From the NCBI GenBank assembly GCA_946887385.1, contig CAMPKU010000001.1, positions 1 to 64,000 on the forward strand: a DNA stretch of 64,000 nt. The letters run 5' to 3'. A model generated the notes under the pieces. That model was not told the origin of the DNA. It made no database searches and saw only the letters and a list, made by a program, of their open reading frames with translations. Below, piece by piece: positions 59,662-64,000 of this stretch. Both the position numbers and the translations under genes were made by a program. Position 1 is the stretch's first letter; the number at the start of each line of letters is the position of its first letter. This stretch comes from an uncultured Gammaproteobacteria bacterium (lineage in GTDB: Bacteria; Pseudomonadota; Gammaproteobacteria; Rariloculales; Rariloculaceae).

Positions 59662-62600
59662 GGTCGAGCAGCGGCACGGTGACGAGCTCGGGGCGGTTCG
59701 CGAGCTCGTAGCGAACCTCGTAGAGCAGGCGCTCCATCGTCGCAAGGGCGAGGAGCCGGCCGGTCTCGGTGCTGTCGCGGGGCAGCACGCCGGAATCGCC
59801 GATCGCTTGGGTGTATGCGTCGAGAAACGCGGCTTGGGCCCGCCCCCGCCAGTCCTCGAGCAGCGGCGCGACGTCGACGCTGCCGGAGTGCGGCGTGGCG
59901 GCGAATTGGCGCGCAGCGACCACGCGCGCGTAGTCGAAGGAGCGCCGCATTGCCGCCACGTCCTTGAGCACCGTGTGCTTGCGGCGGCGTTCCTCCAAGC
60001 GGCGGCCAGGCTCTCCCTCGAGATCGGTGATGATGAAGTCGTTCCTCGTGACGAGGGCTTGGGCCAAGTGAAAATCCCCGTGCAGCCGAATCGCGAGTGC
60101 CGTCGTGGGCCCATTCGCATGCCGATCGATGGCGGCGTGGAGCTGCCGCGTCGAGTCGAGTGCTTGGCTGGCGACGTCGCGAGCAGGGCCCGTAAGCTCG
60201 CTGCGATGGCTGCGCACGGAAGCGAGCGTCGTGTCGAGCTCGGCGCGGATGGCCGCGGCCCATTCGGCGAGCCGCGCGGCCGTGAAGGGCTCGGGATCGA
60301 AACTCGGATCGCCCGTGGACACTGCGAGCGCCCGGTGCAGCTCGGCGGTTCGCGCGGCCAGCGCCCGCACGAGAAGCAGATAGCTCGAATGATCGGCCGT
60401 CTCGATCTGGCCGTCGGCGGCGCGGGCAACTGCGTCGTCGATGCTGCGCTCGAGATAGCGCAAGGTGTAGCGCCAGCCGTCGCCTTGGTTTTGCACGGCG
60501 GCCTGCACCAGCGCGATGGTGGTCGGCTCCGCCGACGGCCGCTCGAGCACGATGGCGCCGGCCGTGGGCGCCACGGCTCGGCACGGCGAGCGTTCGGTGA
60601 GGAAACGCCCGAGCTCCCACTCCGGGTGCACGCCGCCGCGCAATCTGCGATACGCCTTCAAGAAGAGCTGCTGCCCGATCACGAAGGTGAGATTGCTGCC
60701 TTCGCCCGTTTGCTGCACGGTGGCTTGCGCGAGACGCTTCGGCAGCAACGGTCCCAAGGCCGTCGTCGGCATGAAACGCAACGTGCCGGTGCCGAGCCGT
60801 ACCGAGGCACGCTCACTGAGCGCCGTGAGCAGCGCGCGCACGAAATCTTCGTCGGCGAACGCATCGAACAAGAGGCCCGTGGCGGCGCGTTGTCGAACGC
60901 GGGCGAGGCCGTGGGCGGCCGGCGATCCGGCACGCTCACCCCACTCGAGCGCGAGCGGCACGAAGTACTCCTGGGCGGGGGCGGCGGGGAACTGCGCCGC
61001 CGCTACGGCGAGCAGCCAGGGTTGCTGCCGCGGCTGCCAGCGGGCGATCTCGGTGAACTTGACCGATGGTGTTCCTTGGCCCTTGCCCGCGAACCAGCGC
61101 TGCATCGCAAGATATCCGGGAGCCACGTCTTGCTCGAGCTGGGCGAGCAGCTTGGCCGCTGCGGCGGCGCGTTCGTCGCCCGGCGCCACGGCGAAGCTGT
61201 CCAGGCCGTTGAATAGCACGAGCCAGGGGCGCTCCTCCGTCGGCAGGCGCTCCTCGTGCCAGCTCGGCGGCGGTGCGGTCTCGGCGAGCTCGAACCAGAA
61301 GAACCCGTAGCCCGGCAGCGTCAGCATGTACGGCAGCTCGCCAATCGGCGGGAACGAGGATCGGCCGATGAGCTCAACGGGCACGCGGCCGCGAAACGCA
61401 GCGAGGTCGAGCTCTACGGCTTGCGCCGAGCGTTTCAAGTTCGCCACGCAGAGGATGGCCTGATTCTCGTAGCGGCGAACGTACGCGAGGATGGTGCGGT
61501 TGCCGGGCCGCATCAGCTCGAACGTGCCGCGGCCGAACGCCCGATAGCTCTTGCGCACGGCGAGCATTCGGCGCGTCCAGTTGAGCAGCGACGACGGCTC
61601 GCGCGACTGCGCCTCCACGTTCACCGACGCATAGCCGTAGACGGGGTCCATGATAGGCGGAAGAAAAAGGCTCTGCGGATCCGCACGCGAGAAGCCGCCA
61701 TTGCGGTCGGGGCTCCACTGCATCGGTGTGCGCACGCTATTGCGGTCGCCCAAGTAAATGTTGTCGCCCATGCCGAGCTCGTCTCCGTAATAGACGGTCG
61801 GCGAGCCCGGCATCGAGAAAAGCAGGCTCTTCATGAGCTGAATCTTCGCCGGATCGTTCTCCATGAGCGGCGCGAGGCGGCGGCGAATGCCGACGTTTAC
61901 GCGCGCCCGGGGGTCCGCTGCGTACATTTGATACATGTAGTCGCGCTCCTTGTCGGTCACCATTTCGAGCGTCAGCTCGTCGTGGTTACGCAAGAAGATC
62001 GCCCATTGGCAGGTTGGCGGAATGTCGGGCGTTTGCCTCAGGATCTCGACGATGGGATAGCGGTCCTCCTGTGCAATGGCCATGTACATGCGCGGCATTA
62101 GCGGGAAGTGATAGGCCATGTGGCACTCGTCGCCGTCGCCGAAGTACTCGAGCACGTCCTCGGGCCACTGATTCGCCTCGGCCAACAGCATGCGATTGCG
62201 GTACTTGGCATCGACGGCGCGGCGAAAGCGTTTCACCACGGCGTGCGTTTCGGGCAAGTTTTCGTTGAATGTGCCGTCGCGCACGCACAGGTACGGGATC
62301 GCATCGAGCCGCAAGCCGTCCACGCCGAGGTCGAGCCAATGCTGCATCACGCGAATCACGGCATTCACGACGGCCGGATTGTTGTGATTGAGATCCGGCT
62401 GATGCGAAAAAAACCGATGCCAGTAGTACTGCTCGGCCACCGGATCCCACGTCCAGTTCGATTGCTCCGTGTCGGTAAAGATGATGCGGGTTTCGGGGAA
62501 ACGCTTGTCCGTGTCGCTCCACACGTAGAACTCGCGTTCCGGAGAGCCGCGCGGGGCGCGGCGTGCCGCTTGAAACCACGGGTGCTGATCCGACGTGTGG

Positions 62601-62920
62601 TTCACGACGAGCTCCGTGATGATCTTCAGGCCTCGCTCATGGGCGGCGCGGACGAACGCCGCAAAATCGCGTTGCGTGCCGTAAACCGGATTGATGCCCA
62701 AATAGTCGGCAATGTCATAGCCGTCGTCGCGCATCGGCGACGGGTAGAACGGCAGCAGCCAAATGGCGCTTACGCCGAGGCGCTCGAGGTAGTCGAGCTT
62801 CGACGTGAGACCCGGGAAATCGCCGACCCCGTCGTCGTCCAAGTCGAAGAACGAACGCACGTGCAGTTGATAGATGACAGCGTCCTTGTACCAGAGCGGA
62901 TCGTCGGCCTCGTTAGCCAT
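59639..62920 (-). CDS. treS: Trehalose synthase-maltokinase fusion (TreS-Pep2)
   Basis: 1093 residues. Residues about 1-545 are a GH13 trehalose synthase: WYKDAVIYQLHVRSFFD, nucleophile Asp in GLRLDAIPYL, acid/base Glu in LLAEANQWPED and FLRNHDELTLEM. Residues about 570-1093 are a maltokinase: AMQRWFAGKGQG, RLHGDFHLAQALV (catalytic HGDFHLxQ) and FIITDLEGEPGR (DxEGEP). The fusion isomerises trehalose to maltose and phosphorylates it to maltose 1-phosphate for GlgE. Its start is 3 bases from the glgE stop. The short C-terminal tail lies in a dispersed repeat. Confidence 0.95.
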   Translation of the reverse strand: MANEADDPLWYKDAVIYQLHVRSFFDLDDDGVGDFPGLTSKLDYLERLGVSAIWLLPFYPSPMRDDGYDIADYLGINPVYGTQRDFAAFVRAAHERGLKIITELVVNHTSDQHPWFQAARRAPRGSPEREFYVWSDTDKRFPETRIIFTDTEQSNWTWDPVAEQYYWHRFFSHQPDLNHNNPAVVNAVIRVMQHWLDLGVDGLRLDAIPYLCVRDGTFNENLPETHAVVKRFRRAVDAKYRNRMLLAEANQWPEDVLEYFGDGDECHMAYHFPLMPRMYMAIAQEDRYPIVEILRQTPDIPPTCQWAIFLRNHDELTLEMVTDKERDYMYQMYAADPRARVNVGIRRRLAPLMENDPAKIQLMKSLLFSMPGSPTVYYGDELGMGDNIYLGDRNSVRTPMQWSPDRNGGFSRADPQSLFLPPIMDPVYGYASVNVEAQSREPSSLLNWTRRMLAVRKSYRAFGRGTFELMRPGNRTILAYVRRYENQAILCVANLKRSAQAVELDLAAFRGRVPVELIGRSSFPPIGELPYMLTLPGYGFFWFELAETAPPPSWHEERLPTEERPWLVLFNGLDSFAVAPGDERAAAAAKLLAQLEQDVAPGYLAMQRWFAGKGQGTPSVKFTEIARWQPRQQPWLLAVAAAQFPAAPAQEYFVPLALEWGERAGSPAAHGLARVRQRAATGLLFDAFADEDFVRALLTALSERASVRLGTGTLRFMPTTALGPLLPKRLAQATVQQTGEGSNLTFVIGQQLFLKAYRRLRGGVHPEWELGRFLTERSPCRAVAPTAGAIVLERPSAEPTTIALVQAAVQNQGDGWRYTLRYLERSIDDAVARAADGQIETADHSSYLLLVRALAARTAELHRALAVSTGDPSFDPEPFTAARLAEWAAAIRAELDTTLASVRSHRSELTGPARDVASQALDSTRQLHAAIDRHANGPTTALAIRLHGDFHLAQALVTRNDFIITDLEGEPGRRLEERRRKHTVLKDVAAMRRSFDYARVVAARQFAATPHSGSVDVAPLLEDWRGRAQAAFLDAYTQAIGDSGVLPRDSTETGRLLALATMERLLYEVRYELANRPELVTVPLLDLTALRES

Positions 62921-62923
62921 GGC

Positions 62924-64000
62924 TCAGGCGAAGTAGTCGAAATCCCGCTCGGTGGCGCTACGGCGCGCCTCGATGCGGTACACGCAGGCGGGACACTCGG
63001 CGGGCTCCAGCGTCACGAAGATGCGGGGGCCCTGCCACTCGTAGATCGCGTCGGCGATCAGCTCGTGAGCCAGATACGCGCTGTCCGCGTCGAGCGACCA
63101 TTCCTGCAGCGGCACGTCGATGAACCCGCTCTGAGCGTGATTCGGATCGAGGTTCACGACCACGAGAACGATATTGGTGCCGTCGCCGCTCGTCTTCGAA
63201 TAGCAAATGAGCCGGTCGTTGTCGATGTGGCGAAACGCGAGTGTGTCGTCGCGGTGCAGCGCCGGGTTCGAGCGGCGGATGGCGTTCAACCGTGCGATGA
63301 ACGTCTTCAGTGAGTCTGCGCGATCGAGAGCCCAGCGTTTGATCTCGTACTTCTCGGAATCGAGGTACTCCTCGCTGCCGGGTTCCCGCGGGATGTGCTC
63401 GACGAGCTCGAATGCGGGGCCGTAGATTCCGTAGCTCGCACCCAGCGTGGCCGCCAGAGCAGCGCGCGTCATGAACGCGGGCCGCCCGCCCGTTTGCAGG
63501 TATTCGTGCAGGATATCGGGCGTGTTCGGCCACAGGTTCGGCCGGAAGTAGTCGCGCCTGGCCTTGAGCTCCGTGAAATAGTCCACGAGCTCCTGCTTCG
63601 AGTTGCGCCAGGTGAAGTACGTATACGACTGGCTGAACCCGAGCTTCGCGAGCGCGTACATGACGCGCGGCCGGCTGAATGCCTCGGCAAGAAATATCGT
63701 GTCGGGATGCCGCCCTTGTACGTCGGCGATGAGCCAGCGCCAAAACGCGAAGGGCTTCGTGTGCGGATTGTCGACGCGAAACACGCGCACTCCGCAGCCG
63801 ATCCAGAACTCCACCACGTCACGCAATTCCTGCCACAGCTCGCTCCACTGCGCGCTGCCAAAGTCGAGCGGCACGATGTCTTCGTATTTTTTCGGCGGGT
63901 TCTCGGCGTATTGGATGGTGCCGTCGGGCCGATGCGCGAACCACTGCGGATGCTCGCGCACGTAGGGATGGTCGGGCGAGCACTGGAATGCGATGTCGAG
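62924..64000 (-). CDS. glgE: Maltosyltransferase GlgE, C-terminal part (5' end outside window)
   Basis: 359 residues from the C-terminal part of alpha-1,4-glucan:maltose-1-phosphate maltosyltransferase. The frame is open to the window edge. LDIAFQCSPDHPYVREHPQW, VFRVDNPHTKPFAFWRWL (nucleophile Asp) and FLAEAFSRP (acid/base Glu) followed by FTWRNSKQEL are diagnostic. The product of the neighbouring TreS-maltokinase is its donor, so this pair makes linear alpha-glucan from trehalose. Together with treY at the other end, trehalose/alpha-glucan genes bracket the polysaccharide region. Confidence 0.95.
   Translation of the reverse strand, partial: LDIAFQCSPDHPYVREHPQWFAHRPDGTIQYAENPPKKYEDIVPLDFGSAQWSELWQELRDVVEFWIGCGVRVFRVDNPHTKPFAFWRWLIADVQGRHPDTIFLAEAFSRPRVMYALAKLGFSQSYTYFTWRNSKQELVDYFTELKARRDYFRPNLWPNTPDILHEYLQTGGRPAFMTRAALAATLGASYGIYGPAFELVEHIPREPGSEEYLDSEKYEIKRWALDRADSLKTFIARLNAIRRSNPALHRDDTLAFRHIDNDRLICYSKTSGDGTNIVLVVVNLDPNHAQSGFIDVPLQEWSLDADSAYLAHELIADAIYEWQGPRIFVTLEPAECPACVYRIEARRSATERDFDYFA

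Noticed and set aside
58529..61216. An 895-codon plus-strand open frame spanning the end of the DUF885 gene and TreS.
   Set aside because: Overlaps a lipoprotein peptidase in another frame and then runs antisense to TreS; shadow of codon bias.
62108..63313. A 401-codon plus-strand open frame opposite treS and glgE.
   Set aside because: It is antisense to two diagnostic enzymes and has no ribosome site.

Overview
The window is GC-rich, densely coded DNA from a member of the Pseudomonadota. Gammaproteobacteria are the likeliest class, judging from the mix of a DUF6491-type lipoprotein, a Wza/GumC/CpsD export set, an outer-membrane beta-barrel and a TctABC transporter, but there is no rRNA or housekeeping marker, so this is inference. 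I saw no tRNA, rRNA, insertion sequence or CRISPR array.

Layout. (1) 1-3104: the 3' part of treY, translationally coupled to a UdgX-type uracil-DNA glycosylase and an ATP-dependent DNA ligase. (2) 3105-5063: a DUF6491 lipoprotein, a two-CBS protein and a membrane-anchored AsmA-like protein. (3) 5026-13862 (-): a seven-gene glycosylation operon with two GT4 enzymes, a sulfotransferase, an asparagine-synthetase-like protein, an epimerase, a methyltransferase and a GT39-like membrane transferase. (4) 14096-18450 (+): a second operon with a GT2, a GT2 that lacks the DXD motif, a metal-hydrolase-like protein and a GlpD-like flavoprotein. (5) 18452-21603: small stress-type proteins (pseudo-receiver, Rho_N-like, SOD, DUF883-like, CsbD, small lipoprotein, DUF2934). 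(6) 21622-46254: the core of a Wzx/Wzy-type exopolysaccharide locus. It holds a pseudokinase with a Calx-beta tail, Wza-like, GumC-like and CpsD-like proteins, a MurJ-like flippase, two tandem asparagine-synthetase-like proteins, GT4 enzymes, methyltransferases, a Wzy-like polymerase, a sulfotransferase, a beta-helix protein, a WcaJ-like initiating transferase and an outer-membrane barrel. (7) 46314-52148: an FtsH-like protease, then a carbamoyltransferase-SxtJ-DUF5989-SGNH module. (8) 52365-57536: TctABC and two TauD-type dioxygenases. (9) 57702-64000: a DUF885 lipoprotein, a TreS-maltokinase fusion and glgE (cut by the window edge).

The most striking feature is not a gene. Fifteen sigma-54 type -24/-12 elements (TGGCAY-N5-TTGCA or close) lie in intergenic positions, correctly oriented, in front of nearly every exopolysaccharide transcription unit and in front of the CBS, DUF6491, DUF883, DUF2934, small lipoprotein and ftsH-like genes. 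I found none in front of the trehalose, DNA-repair, TctABC or dioxygenase genes. The window therefore looks like one RpoN-controlled surface-polysaccharide and envelope-stress regulon embedded between unrelated metabolic genes.

A second theme is catalytic degeneracy. Three asparagine-synthetase-like proteins lack the glutaminase cysteine, and a GT2 lacks DXD. A kinase-like protein lacks its lysine and DFG, and a receiver lacks the phospho-aspartate. One GT9 is only half length, and one sulfotransferase has an altered PAPS loop. Together with the sulfotransferases, methyltransferases and carbamoyltransferase they suggest a heavily decorated polymer whose chemistry cannot be read from sequence alone.
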